DNA of 64,000 nucleotides from Nocardioides perillae. Lineage in GTDB: Bacteria; Actinomycetota; Actinomycetes; Propionibacteriales; Nocardioidaceae. The notes under the pieces were generated by a model. That model was not told the origin of the DNA. It did no database searches and saw nothing but the letters and a program-made list of their open reading frames with translations. The DNA lies in contig NZ_JACCAC010000001.1 of the NCBI RefSeq assembly GCF_013409425.1, positions 930,001 through 994,000 of the forward strand. Direction: 5' to 3'. Both the position numbers and the translations under genes were made by a program. This document shows positions 17,392 to 25,470 of this stretch, piece after piece (position 1 is the first letter of the stretch; each line of letters starts with the position of its first letter).

Positions 17392-18806
17392 GCCACCCCA
17401 ACGTCCTCGCCACCCGCTACGCCGGGGCCGACCTCGCCGCGCTGTGGTCGCCCGAGCACAAGGTGGTGCTCGAGCGCCAGCTGTGGGTGGCGGTGCTCAA
17501 GGCGCAGCGCGACCTCGGGATCGACGTGCCCGACGGCGTGGTCGAGGCCTACGAGGCGGTCGTCGACCAGGTCGACCTCGACTCGATCGCGGCGCGCGAG
17601 CGGGTCACCCGCCACGACGTCAAGGCGCGCATCGAGGAGTTCTGCGCCCTCGCCGGGCACGAGCACGTGCACAAGGGCATGACCTCGCGCGACCTGACGG
17701 AGAACGTCGAGCAGCTGCAGGTGCGCCGCTCGCTCGAGGTGCTGCGCGACCGGGCCGTGGCCGCCGCGGTGCGCCTCGGCCGGCTCGCCGCCGAGCACGA
17801 GACGACCGTGATGGCCGGGCGCTCGCACAACGTGGCCGCCCAGGCGACGACGCTCGGCAAGCGCTTCGCCACCGTCGCCGACGAGCTGCTGGTCGCGGTC
17901 CAGCGCGTCGAGGAGCTGCTCGCGCGCTACCCGCTGCGCGGGATCAAGGGCCCGGTCGGCACCGCCCAGGACATGCTCGACCTGCTCGACGGCGACGCCT
18001 CGCGGCTCGGCGAGCTCGAGCACCGCGTCGCCGCGCACCTGGGCTTCGAGCAGACCCTCACGAGCGTCGGCCAGGTCTACCCGCGCAGCCTCGACTTCGA
18101 GGTCGTCTCCGCGCTGGTCCAGCTCGTCGCCGCGCCCTCCAACCTCGCCACCACGATCCGGCTGATGGCCGGCATCGAGCTGGTCACCGAGGGCTTCGCC
18201 GAGGGCCAGGTCGGCAGCTCGGCGATGCCGCACAAGATGAACACCCGCTCCTGCGAGCGGGTCAACGGCCTCGCCGTCGTGCTGCGCGGCCACCTCTCCA
18301 TGGTGGGCGAGCTGGCCGGCGACCAGTGGAACGAGGGCGACGTCTCCTGCTCGGTGGTGCGCCGCGTCGCCCTGCCCGACGCGTTCTTCGCCGCCGACGG
18401 GCTCTTCCAGACCTTCCTCACCGTGCTCGACGAGTTCGGGGCCTTCCCGGCGGTGATCCAGCGCGAGCTCGACCGCTACCTGCCCTTCCTCACCACCACG
18501 AAGGTGCTCATGGCCGCGGTGCGCAACGGGGTCGGCCGCGAGACCGCGCACGAGGCGATCAAGGAGCACGCGGTCGGGGTCGCGCTCGAGATGCGCCAGG
18601 GCCGCAGCGACAACGACCTCTTCGACCGCCTCGCCGCCGACGAGCGGCTGGGGCTCACCCGCGAGCAGATCGCCACGCTGGTGGCCGAGCCGATCGAGTT
18701 CACCGGCGCGGCGGTCGAGCAGGTGCGCTCGGTCGTCGCGCGGGTCGAGGCGCTCGCGGTGCGCCACCCGGACGCCGCGGCGTACTCGCCCGGCGCGATC
18801 CTCTAG
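17388..18806 (+). CDS. purB: Adenylosuccinate lyase
   Basis: A 472-residue fumarase/aspartase-superfamily enzyme acting twice in purine synthesis: SAICAR to AICAR and adenylosuccinate to AMP, each releasing fumarate. Conserved pieces are HVHKGMTSRDLTENVEQ, the first catalytic-His region AGRSHNVAAQATTLGKR, and the fumarase signature GSSAMPHKMN (about residues 279-288) with the mobile-loop Ser. GTG 17388 overlaps the purD stop by GTGA; no separate promoter is needed. It ends 7 bp from the convergent MFS gene. Confidence 0.96.
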   Translation: MSHPNVLATRYAGADLAALWSPEHKVVLERQLWVAVLKAQRDLGIDVPDGVVEAYEAVVDQVDLDSIAARERVTRHDVKARIEEFCALAGHEHVHKGMTSRDLTENVEQLQVRRSLEVLRDRAVAAAVRLGRLAAEHETTVMAGRSHNVAAQATTLGKRFATVADELLVAVQRVEELLARYPLRGIKGPVGTAQDMLDLLDGDASRLGELEHRVAAHLGFEQTLTSVGQVYPRSLDFEVVSALVQLVAAPSNLATTIRLMAGIELVTEGFAEGQVGSSAMPHKMNTRSCERVNGLAVVLRGHLSMVGELAGDQWNEGDVSCSVVRRVALPDAFFAADGLFQTFLTVLDEFGAFPAVIQRELDRYLPFLTTTKVLMAAVRNGVGRETAHEAIKEHAVGVALEMRQGRSDNDLFDRLAADERLGLTREQIATLVAEPIEFTGAAVEQVRSVVARVEALAVRHPDAAAYSPGAIL

Positions 18807-18813
18807 CCCGCGC

Positions 18814-20304
18814 TCAGTCGTCGCGGCGCCACGAGCGCACCGCGGAGACCTGGGCGAGGGTGAGCACGGCGAGCGCGGCCGCGAGCGCGCCCTGGAAGGC
18901 GCGCACCGGGTCGTCGGTGGTCGAGAGCACGACCTGGTAGGTCGTCATCAGCAGGGCCGCGCCCATGGCGGAGCCGATGCGCTGACCGGTCTGCAGGGCA
19001 GCCCCGGCGGCCCCGCCCATGCGCGGCGGCACGTCGGCGAGGGTGAGGGTGAAGTTGGGGCTGATCACGCCGCCGGCGCCCAGCCCGGCGAGCAGCAGGG
19101 TCGGCACCACCACCCACCACAGCGCGGCGCCGTCGGCGAGCGGCAGCAGCAGCGCCAGCAGCGCGACACCGCTCATCATCACCGCGAGCGACTGCACCGT
19201 CAGGCGACGCCCGACGGAGGACACGAGGCGACCGGCCGGGCGGGCGGTGAGGGCGGCGCCGAGCGCGAACGGCGTCGAGAGCAACCCGGCCTCGAGCGCG
19301 GAGTAGCCGAGCTCCTCCTGCGAGACCACCGAGAGCACCAGGAAGATGCCGGTGAAGCCGGTGAAGTAGAGGCTGCCGACCGCGATGCCGTCGGCGTAGC
19401 CCGGCGTGCGCCGCAGCAGCCCCACGTCGAGCAGCGGCGCGCGGCCCGCTGCGGACACGCGGCGCTCCCAGCGCGCGAAGGCGACGAGCAGCGCCGGCGC
19501 GAGCGGCACGAGCGCGAGCGGCCACAGGGCCCCGCCCTCGAGCATCACGAGGGGGTAGAGCACGGCCAGGACCCCGCCGCCCAGCAGCAGGGCGCCGCGC
19601 AGGTCGAGGTCGACGGGCGTACGCCGCCCCGCGTGGTCGCCGTCGGCCTGCGGGTCGGCGCCGTCCTCGGGTGGGCGACCCGGCACGAGGCGCAGGACGC
19701 CGACGAGGGCGAGCAGCCCGATCGGCACGTTCACGAGGAAGAGCCAGCGCCAGCCCTGCTCCTCGCCGAGCAGTGCGATGATCGCGCCGCCCAGGATGGG
19801 CCCGGCGGCCGACGAGACCGAGACAGTGAGGCCGAAGAGGCCGAAGGCCCGGCCGCGCTCGGGGCCGCGGAAGAGGTCCTGGATGATCCCGGAGTTCTGC
19901 GGCGTGAGGAGACCGGCGCTGGCGCCCTGCAGCAGCCGAGCCGCGATCGCGAGCTCGATGCTGGGGGCCAGGCCGACGGCGGCCGACGACACGACGAAGC
20001 CGACCAGGCCGATCGCCATCAGCCGCCGACGGCCGAGTGCGTCGCCGAGCCGACCGCCCGTGACGAGGGTGAGCCCGAAGGCGAGGGCGTAGCCCGACAC
20101 CAGCCACTGCACCGCCCCGGCGGTGGTCTCGAGGCCGGCGCGGATCGAGGGGATCGCGACGTTGACGATCGTGACGTCGAGCAGGCTCATGAAGCCGACG
20201 ACGAGCGAGACCCCCAGGATCCGCCAGCGCCGCGGGTCGGGGGCGTCGTCGGTGCCGGCGTCGCCGCCCGCCGGTGCGGACCGCTCCGCCGTCTCCTCGC
20301 TCAC
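18814..20304 (-). CDS. MFS exporter, DHA2 (14-TM drug:H+ antiporter) type
   Basis: A 496-residue integral membrane transporter of the major facilitator superfamily. Its length, the loop motif GGRLGDALGRRRLMAIG after the second helix, and the LDVTIVNVAIPSI first helix are typical of the EmrB/QacA (DHA2) group, so proton-driven efflux of drugs or metabolites is likely; the substrate is unknown. The start is GTG 20304, just before a short polar N terminus and the first helix (WRILGVSLVVGFMSLLDVTI). The frame stays open through the 26-bp repeat array upstream, giving an apparent 618-residue protein, but that extension is low-complexity repeat translation and is rejected. Confidence 0.92.
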   Translation of the reverse strand: MSEETAERSAPAGGDAGTDDAPDPRRWRILGVSLVVGFMSLLDVTIVNVAIPSIRAGLETTAGAVQWLVSGYALAFGLTLVTGGRLGDALGRRRLMAIGLVGFVVSSAAVGLAPSIELAIAARLLQGASAGLLTPQNSGIIQDLFRGPERGRAFGLFGLTVSVSSAAGPILGGAIIALLGEEQGWRWLFLVNVPIGLLALVGVLRLVPGRPPEDGADPQADGDHAGRRTPVDLDLRGALLLGGGVLAVLYPLVMLEGGALWPLALVPLAPALLVAFARWERRVSAAGRAPLLDVGLLRRTPGYADGIAVGSLYFTGFTGIFLVLSVVSQEELGYSALEAGLLSTPFALGAALTARPAGRLVSSVGRRLTVQSLAVMMSGVALLALLLPLADGAALWWVVVPTLLLAGLGAGGVISPNFTLTLADVPPRMGGAAGAALQTGQRIGSAMGAALLMTTYQVVLSTTDDPVRAFQGALAAALAVLTLAQVSAVRSWRRDD

Positions 20305-20335
20305 CCGTCGAGCATGCGTGGCCACCCCAAGTGCC

Positions 20336-20580
20336 GAGGGGTCGCGCGTTGGGGTGGCGTCGAGGGGTCGCGCGTTGGGGTGGTGTCGAGGGGTCGCGCG
20401 TTGGGGTGGTGTCGAGGGGTCGCGCGTTGGGGTGGTGTCGAGGGGTCGCGCGTTGGGGTGGTGTCGAGGGGTCATGCGCTGGCCAGCGGACGACCCCTCG
20501 GCGTGTGCCCAGCGCTTGACCCCTCGGCGTGTGCCCAGCGCTTGACCCCTCGGCGTGAGCCCAGTCGATGACCCCTCGGC
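20336..20580. repeat. Ten-unit 26-bp repeat array with an orientation switch
   Basis: Six units beginning GAGGGGTC start at 20336, 20362, 20388, 20414, 20440 and 20466. Four units with the reverse motif GACCCCTC start at 20492, 20518, 20544 and 20570. The 26-bp period is exact throughout, even across the switch. The shared unit is GAGGGGTC-N2-GCG-Y-TGG followed by a variable 11-12 bp. At the switch the two orientations make a near-perfect 34-bp palindrome centred at 20482/20483. The array fills the gap between the MFS start and the mhuD stop. It has no spacers and is not a CRISPR. Confidence 0.93.
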
Positions 20581-20581
20581 G

Positions 20582-20899
20582 TCAGTCCGAGGCGGAGGCG
20601 GGGGTGACGTCGAGGACGACGTCGAACTCCAGCAGGTCGGCGCCGGAGGCGACCGGCTTCGCCCGCTCACCCGCGTGGGCCGCCTGGGCGCCCCCGTCGC
20701 GCCAGGCCGCGAAGGACTCCTCGTCCTCCCACTGGGTCACGACGAAGTAGCGCTCCTCGCCCGCGGTGGGCCGCAGCAGCTGGAAACCAAGGAACCCCGG
20801 GGTGTGCTCGATCGTGCCCGCGCGCGCCGCGAAGCGCTTCTCCAGCTCGGGGCCGGCCTGCGGCGGGACGCTGATGGCGTTGATCTTCACAATGGCCAT
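20582..20899 (-). CDS. mhuD: MhuD-type heme-degrading monooxygenase
   Basis: A 105-residue ABM-fold protein very similar in pattern to Mycobacterium tuberculosis MhuD, which cleaves heme to mycobilin and releases iron without CO. The heme-site residues of MhuD are present at identical positions: Asn7 (VKINAI), Trp66 (SFAAWRD) and His75 (AQAAHAGERA). Flanking blocks EHTPGFLGFQLLRP and GEERYFVVTQWE also match. The gene starts 30 bp after egtD on the same strand, so it is probably the last gene of the egtABCD transcript. Its stop codon adjoins the 26-bp repeat array. Identification rests on recalled family sequence, not a search. Confidence 0.9.
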   Translation of the reverse strand: MAIVKINAISVPPQAGPELEKRFAARAGTIEHTPGFLGFQLLRPTAGEERYFVVTQWEDEESFAAWRDGGAQAAHAGERAKPVASGADLLEFDVVLDVTPASASD

Positions 20900-20929
20900 G
20901 CCACGAGCCTACGAGCGTGCCCGCCGCCG

Positions 20930-21952
20930 TCACACGGTCGCCAGCGAGACCGCGAAGTCGCCGGGCTCGTCGGTCCACAGCTCGACCAGGCGCAGCCCGG
21001 CGTCCTCGAGCTCGGCGCGCACCCGCTCGGGGCGGAACTTCGCGGAGATCTCCGTCCTCACCTCCTCGCCCCGCTCGAAGTGCACCGTGAGGTCGAGCGC
21101 CCGGACGTGCGCGACCTGGTCGCGGGTGGAGCGCAGCCGCATCTCGATCCACTCCTCGTCGGCGTCCCACACCGCCACGTGCTCGAAGGCGTCGGGGTCG
21201 AGGTCGGCGTCGAGCGCGGCGTCGACCACGCGCAGGACGTTGCGGTTGAAGTCGGCGGTCACACCGGCGGCGTCGTCGTACGCCGCGACGAGGCGCTCGG
21301 GGTCCTTCACCAGGTCGGTGCCGAGCAGCAGGTGGTCGCCGGAGCGCATCGTCTCGGCGACCGCGGCGAGGAACCGGGCGCGGTGGGCCGGCGCGAAGTT
21401 GCCGATCGTGCCGCCCAGGAAGACCACGAGTCGCGGCCCCTCGGTCGGCAGCAGGTGCAGGTGCCGGTCGAAGTCGGCCACCACCCCGTGCACCTCCAGC
21501 CCCGGGTAGGCCTCGACCAGCCCCGGCAGCGCGCCCTCCACCGCGTCGACGCTGACGTCGACCGGCACGTAGCGCTCGAGGGTGCCGGCGTCGCGCAGCG
21601 CCCGCAGCAGCAGGTGGGTCTTCTCCGACGAGCCCGACCCGAGCTCGACCAGCGTGCGCGCGCCGGTCAGCCGCGCGACCTCGCCGGCCCGCGCCTCGAG
21701 CACCGCACGCTCGGCGCGGGTCGGGTAGTACTCCGGCAGCCGGGTGATCTCCTCGAAGAGCTCGCTGCCCCGGCCGTCGTAGAAGTACTTCGGCGGCAGC
21801 TCCTTCGGCGTCGCGGTCAGCCCGCGGCGCACGTCGTCGCGCAGCGCGGCCGCCAGGTCGGCGGGCGTGAGGTGGCGGTCCACGCGCGGGGTGGTGCGCG
21901 GGGTGGTGCGCGGGGTGGTGCGCGGGGTGGTGGTCGTGCTCTCGGTGCTCAC
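20930..21952 (-). CDS. egtD: L-histidine N-alpha-methyltransferase EgtD
   Basis: A 340-residue SAM-dependent enzyme that trimethylates the alpha-amino group of histidine to hercynine, the first step of ergothioneine synthesis. Characteristic blocks are PKYFYDGRGSELFEEITRLPEYYPTR near the N terminus (given in part: YFYDGRGSELFEEIT, LPEYYPTR), the SAM loop LVELGSGSSEKT, VPVDVS, and FLGGTIGNF. The catalytic-region stretch FNRNVL (histidine-binding Asn) is present. The first 25 residues are a non-conserved tail with TTPR four times, encoded by 12-bp DNA repeats. It follows egtC by 61 bp in the egtA-B-C-D order. Confidence 0.96.
   Translation of the reverse strand: MSTESTTTTPRTTPRTTPRTTPRVDRHLTPADLAAALRDDVRRGLTATPKELPPKYFYDGRGSELFEEITRLPEYYPTRAERAVLEARAGEVARLTGARTLVELGSGSSEKTHLLLRALRDAGTLERYVPVDVSVDAVEGALPGLVEAYPGLEVHGVVADFDRHLHLLPTEGPRLVVFLGGTIGNFAPAHRARFLAAVAETMRSGDHLLLGTDLVKDPERLVAAYDDAAGVTADFNRNVLRVVDAALDADLDPDAFEHVAVWDADEEWIEMRLRSTRDQVAHVRALDLTVHFERGEEVRTEISAKFRPERVRAELEDAGLRLVELWTDEPGDFAVSLATV
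21884..21931 (-). repeat. Four 12-bp tandem repeats in the egtD 5' end
   Basis: Four identical units read as GCGCGGGGTGGT on the plus strand. They are in frame and encode Thr-Thr-Pro-Arg repeats before the conserved EgtD domain. Confidence 0.85.
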
Positions 21953-22013
21953 GGCTGGCTCCTGGCTCGGTGGGTACGTCGGGTGGTGCGGGAGGACGTG
22001 CGCCCGCGGGAGG

Positions 22014-22772
22014 TCACAGCGGCGCGGTCTCGGGCTCGGCGCCGGGTCGCACCACGAAGACCGTGCGGTCGGGCAGCTCGCGCCACCCGCTCTCGTCGAG
22101 GTCGTCGTCGGGGCCGGTGTCGGGCCCGTGCGGCTCGCTGGCGACGACGACGCCGCCGGCCTCGCGGCGCCACCACAGCGGCTCCCCGCAGACCACGCCG
22201 GCCACCGACTCGCCGTCGGCGGCCAGGGTCGTCAGCCGCCCGCCGCCGTGCGCGAGGAGGTCCGTCGTCGCCGAGGCCAGACCCTCGCCGAGCGACGCGC
22301 CGCCCTGCCAGCGCGCCACCGCGAGCCCGAAGAGCAGCGCGGAGTCGACGCCGGTGCGCGCGTCGGGCACGTCGGCGGCGTGCTCCCGCAGCGCCTTGCG
22401 CGCCCCCGACCAGTCCTCGAGGCGGCCGTTGTGGCTCAGCAGCCACCGGCCCTCGGTGAAGGGCGCCGCGGCGGACTCGTCGGCCGAGGTGCCGACGGTC
22501 GCCGAGCGCACGGCGGCGACCACGCACGACGAGGCCACCGTCGGCGCGAGCGAGGCGAAGGAGGCGTCGGTCCAGATCGGCTGGGCACGGCGGTAGCGGA
22601 CGGGCGCGGGCCGTGCGGCGGCGTACCACCCGACGCCGAACCCGTCGACGTTGACGGTGCCGTGGCGCTGGCGCCGTGGCGCCCACGACTGCGTCAGCAG
22701 GCCGTGCTCGGGCGCGAGCACGAGGTCGTCGAGCGCGCGTGGCGGGCCGAGCCAGGCCAGGTGTCGGCACAC
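22014..22772 (-). CDS. egtC: Gamma-glutamyl hercynylcysteine sulfoxide hydrolase EgtC
   Basis: A 252-residue class II glutamine amidotransferase-type (Ntn) hydrolase that removes the glutamate from gamma-glutamyl hercynylcysteine sulfoxide. The N terminus reads Met-Cys-Arg-His-Leu-Ala, placing the nucleophilic Cys at position 2 after processing. GFGVGWYAA and LLSHNGRLEDW are typical of the fold. GTG 22772 begins one base after the egtB stop, which points to translational coupling and fixes the start, because the Cys must follow the initiator. It acts between EgtB and the C-S lyase step. Confidence 0.95.
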   Translation of the reverse strand: MCRHLAWLGPPRALDDLVLAPEHGLLTQSWAPRRQRHGTVNVDGFGVGWYAAARPAPVRYRRAQPIWTDASFASLAPTVASSCVVAAVRSATVGTSADESAAAPFTEGRWLLSHNGRLEDWSGARKALREHAADVPDARTGVDSALLFGLAVARWQGGASLGEGLASATTDLLAHGGGRLTTLAADGESVAGVVCGEPLWWRREAGGVVVASEPHGPDTGPDDDLDESGWRELPDRTVFVVRPGAEPETAPL

Positions 22773-22773
22773 C

Positions 22774-24144
22774 TCAGGCGTCCCGGGCGGAGCGGAAGCC
22801 GGCGAAGACCTGCCGCCGGATCGGGTGGTCCCAGTTGCGGAAGGTGGTGCGGCAGGCCTGCGGGTCGGTGGCCCAGCATCCGCCGCGCAGCACGCGGTAG
22901 CCGTCGTCGAAGAACACCTCGCTGTACTCCGCGTAGGGGAACGCGCGGAAGCCGGGGTAGCCGGTGAACTCCGTCGACGTCCACTCCCACACGTCGCCGA
23001 GCAGCTGCAGCACGCCGTAGGCCGAGGCGCCCGCCGGCCACGACCCCGCCTCGGTCGGGCGGTAGCGCACCTGCCCGAGGTTGGCGTGCTCCTCGCCGGG
23101 TGGCTCGTCACCCCAGGGGAAGCGGCGCTTGGCCTGCGCGTCGGGGTCCCACGAGGCGGCCTTCTCCCACTCGGCCTCGGTCGGCAGCCGCCGTCCGGCC
23201 CACCGGCACCACGCCTCGGCCTCGTGGAAGCAGACGTGCTGCACGGGCTCGGCGTCGGGCAGCTCCTCGACGCGGCCGAAGCGGCGCCGCAGCCACTGCC
23301 CGGCCTCGCGGAACCAGAAGGCGGGCGCCCGCTTGCCGCTCTCGCAGCGCCAGCGCCAGCCGGCCTCGCTCCACAGCCGCTCGTCGTCGTAGCCCCCGGC
23401 CTCGACGAACGCACGGTAGGCGGCGTTGCTCACCGGCACCGTGTCGATGGCGTACGCCGGGAGCTCGACGACGTGGGCGGGTCGCTCGTTGTCGAGGGCC
23501 CAGGGGTCGTCGGAGGTGCCCATCGTGAAGGGTCCGGCGGGCACGACCACCTCGGCCGAGCGCAGCAGCGCCGCGGGCGCCGGCAGCCGGTCGGTCGCGG
23601 GCAGGACGGGCGTGCCCCGGCGCAGCTGGTGGGTGGCCAGCATCGTCTCGTCGTGCTGGTGCTCGTGCTGCAGCACCATGCCGTGCACGAAGCCGTGCCG
23701 CAGCAGCGGCGGCACCGCCGGGTCGTCGGGCTCGGCCTCGAGCGGCAGGTCGTCGAGCGCGTCGAGCACCTTGCGGCGCACCAGCGCGAGGTAGTCGCCG
23801 GCCTCGTCGGGTCGCAGCAGCGGCAGCTGCGGCCGGGTGGCGCGGGGGTGCTCGAAGGCGTCGTAGAGGTCGTCGATCTCGGGCCGCACCGCCTCGACGC
23901 CGGCCGCCTCGCGCAGCAGCCACAGCTCCTCGTAGTTGCCGACGTGGGCGAGGTCCCACACGAGCGGCGACATCAGCCGGGAGTGCTGGGCGAGGAGCTC
24001 GGCCTCGTCGAGCACGTCGGTGGTGAGCCCGCGGCTGCGCCCACGCACCCGCTCGAGCTCGTCGGCCAGGTGCTGGCGCAGCGCGTCCGGGGCGAGGGTG
24101 CGCGGGTCGGTCCCGGGGCGGGGGCGCTCGGGGGTCGTGGTCAC
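22774..24144 (-). CDS. egtB: Ergothioneine sulfoxide synthase EgtB
   Basis: A 456-residue non-heme iron enzyme joining hercynine to gamma-glutamylcysteine with oxygen, forming the sulfoxide C-S bond. An N-terminal DinB-like four-helix region holds the iron ligands: His in SPLVWDLAHVGNYEELWL and the HEHQHDE cluster (HX3HXE). The C-terminal formylglycine-generating-enzyme-like (FGE-sulfatase) domain is clear: FTMGTSDDPWALDNERPAH, RLPTEAEWEKAA, LLGDVWEWTSTEF and RVLRGGCWA. The GTG start directly follows the egtA stop (TGAGTG). Length and domain order match mycobacterial EgtB. Confidence 0.97.
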   Translation of the reverse strand: MTTTPERPRPGTDPRTLAPDALRQHLADELERVRGRSRGLTTDVLDEAELLAQHSRLMSPLVWDLAHVGNYEELWLLREAAGVEAVRPEIDDLYDAFEHPRATRPQLPLLRPDEAGDYLALVRRKVLDALDDLPLEAEPDDPAVPPLLRHGFVHGMVLQHEHQHDETMLATHQLRRGTPVLPATDRLPAPAALLRSAEVVVPAGPFTMGTSDDPWALDNERPAHVVELPAYAIDTVPVSNAAYRAFVEAGGYDDERLWSEAGWRWRCESGKRAPAFWFREAGQWLRRRFGRVEELPDAEPVQHVCFHEAEAWCRWAGRRLPTEAEWEKAASWDPDAQAKRRFPWGDEPPGEEHANLGQVRYRPTEAGSWPAGASAYGVLQLLGDVWEWTSTEFTGYPGFRAFPYAEYSEVFFDDGYRVLRGGCWATDPQACRTTFRNWDHPIRRQVFAGFRSARDA

Positions 24145-25383
24145 TCAGGGCTCCAGGGGGTCGTCGGCCGGGCAGCGGCCGAGGGCGGTCCAGCGGTCGC
24201 GGAAGGCGCGCACCAGGTCGGCGAGCGCGTCGTGCTCGCCGAGCCGGGCGAGGGCCGGGACGGCGGCGTCGAGGCAGGCCAGGGCCGCGACCTGCAGCCC
24301 CGGAGCGCCCAGCCCGTCGCGGGCCGCGGCCGCCCAGTCGGCGGCACCGGTGCACGCCTCGGCGGCCGCCTCGCCGGCCCGCTCGTCGTCGAGGAGCGCC
24401 GAGAGCACCGCGACCGGCACCGGCCACCAGCCGTCGGGCTGGGCGTCGAGGTAGCGCACCTCGAACCACCCCCGCGGGCGCACCGGCGGGAAGAGGGTGG
24501 AGGCGTGCGTGGCGAGCTCGGCGGTCGTGGTGGGAGCCTGCTCGTCGAGCCGTCCCCGCAGCGTCAGACCGGCCGGCGCCGACCAGTCGTCGCCGGCCCG
24601 CTCGGAGAGCATCAGCGGCGCGTCCAGGACGTAGTCGGCCCACTCCCGGACGGGGTCGCCCGCCGCGCCGGTGGTGACCGGCGACGTACGCCGGGGGTCG
24701 AGGCCCTGCCACACCCGCTGGCGCCCGGAGACCCACCCGGTGGAGTGCCCGGCGTGGCGCGGCGAGTTGGCGAACGCCGCCACGAGCGCTGGGCCGACGG
24801 TGTGCAGCAGGTGCCAGCGCCGCGCGGCGTCGGGAGCGTCACGACCCACGTCGAGGTTGACCTGGGTGGAGGCGGTGCCGGTCATCATGACCGGGCCGAG
24901 CTCGGCGGTCGCGCCGCCGACGGCGGCGAAGTAGCCGGCCATCGCGTCGTAGCGGGGGTGCTGCAGCTGGCGGTGCGGCGCCCGCCACGGGTCGAGGCCC
25001 GTCGGCAGCAGCCGCAGCCCGGCGTCGGTGACGGCGCGGTGCAGGTGGGCGGCGTCCTCGGCGAGCGCGTGCCAGCAGGCGGACGGGCCGAGGTGGGCCA
25101 GGGAGCTGAGTTCGACCTGACCGCCGGGCTCGAAGGTGACCCGGCTGCCGCGAGGAGGCGGGCCGGCGGCCTCGCACACAGCGCGGAGGTGGGGGAGGGG
25201 GACGGGGAGGGTGGGGTCGTCGCGGCGCGCGACCAGCCACTCGAGCTCGGCGCCGACGAGGCGGGGTGGGCCGGTCTTGAAGCAGACCCGCGCCGACCAG
25301 CCGTGCACCGCGGCCGCGTCGAGACCGGCGGCGGGGACGTCGTCCCGCGCCGGGCGGAGGACCGAGCTCGCGCCTGGAGGCAT
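24145..25383 (-). CDS. egtA: Glutamate--cysteine ligase EgtA
   Basis: A 412-residue ATP-dependent ligase of the GCS2-like family making gamma-glutamylcysteine for EgtB. Family features are GAELEWLV near the N terminus (glutamate/metal site), SSLAHLGPSACWHAL, MMTGTASTQVNLD (a very conserved MxxTAS.QvnlD stretch) and FEVRYLDAQPDGWW near the end. It is the first gene of the leftward egtABCD cluster. ATG 25383 lies 7 nt from a weak -10-like CACACT on the minus strand within the palindrome region, so the operon may start with a leaderless mRNA. Confidence 0.95.
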   Translation of the reverse strand: MPPGASSVLRPARDDVPAAGLDAAAVHGWSARVCFKTGPPRLVGAELEWLVARRDDPTLPVPLPHLRAVCEAAGPPPRGSRVTFEPGGQVELSSLAHLGPSACWHALAEDAAHLHRAVTDAGLRLLPTGLDPWRAPHRQLQHPRYDAMAGYFAAVGGATAELGPVMMTGTASTQVNLDVGRDAPDAARRWHLLHTVGPALVAAFANSPRHAGHSTGWVSGRQRVWQGLDPRRTSPVTTGAAGDPVREWADYVLDAPLMLSERAGDDWSAPAGLTLRGRLDEQAPTTTAELATHASTLFPPVRPRGWFEVRYLDAQPDGWWPVPVAVLSALLDDERAGEAAAEACTGAADWAAAARDGLGAPGLQVAALACLDAAVPALARLGEHDALADLVRAFRDRWTALGRCPADDPLEP

Positions 25384-25391
25384 GGCGGCGA

Positions 25392-25407
25392 GTGTGGCAC
25401 GCCACAC
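25392..25407. promoter_or_regulatory. Palindrome at the egtA promoter
   Basis: GTGTGGC-AC-GCCACAC is a perfect 7-2-7 inverted repeat 9 bp upstream of the egtA ATG, overlapping its likely -10. It lies between egtA and a divergent ABM-domain gene and is a candidate operator for the ergothioneine operon. The binding protein is unknown. Confidence 0.55.
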
Positions 25408-25470
25408 CGACGCAGCCCACCCCCCGGGGTGAACGTCCGGCGAACGCCGACGCGGTGGGATCCTGCGGTC

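Noticed and set aside
20336..20580. CRISPR array
   Set aside because: The units abut with no spacers, the period is 26 bp throughout, orientation reverses mid-array, and no cas gene is present.
20305..20670. N-terminal extension of the MFS transporter through the repeat array
   Set aside because: The extension is translated repeat DNA ending in mhuD antisense sequence. A normal DHA2 N terminus begins at GTG 20304.
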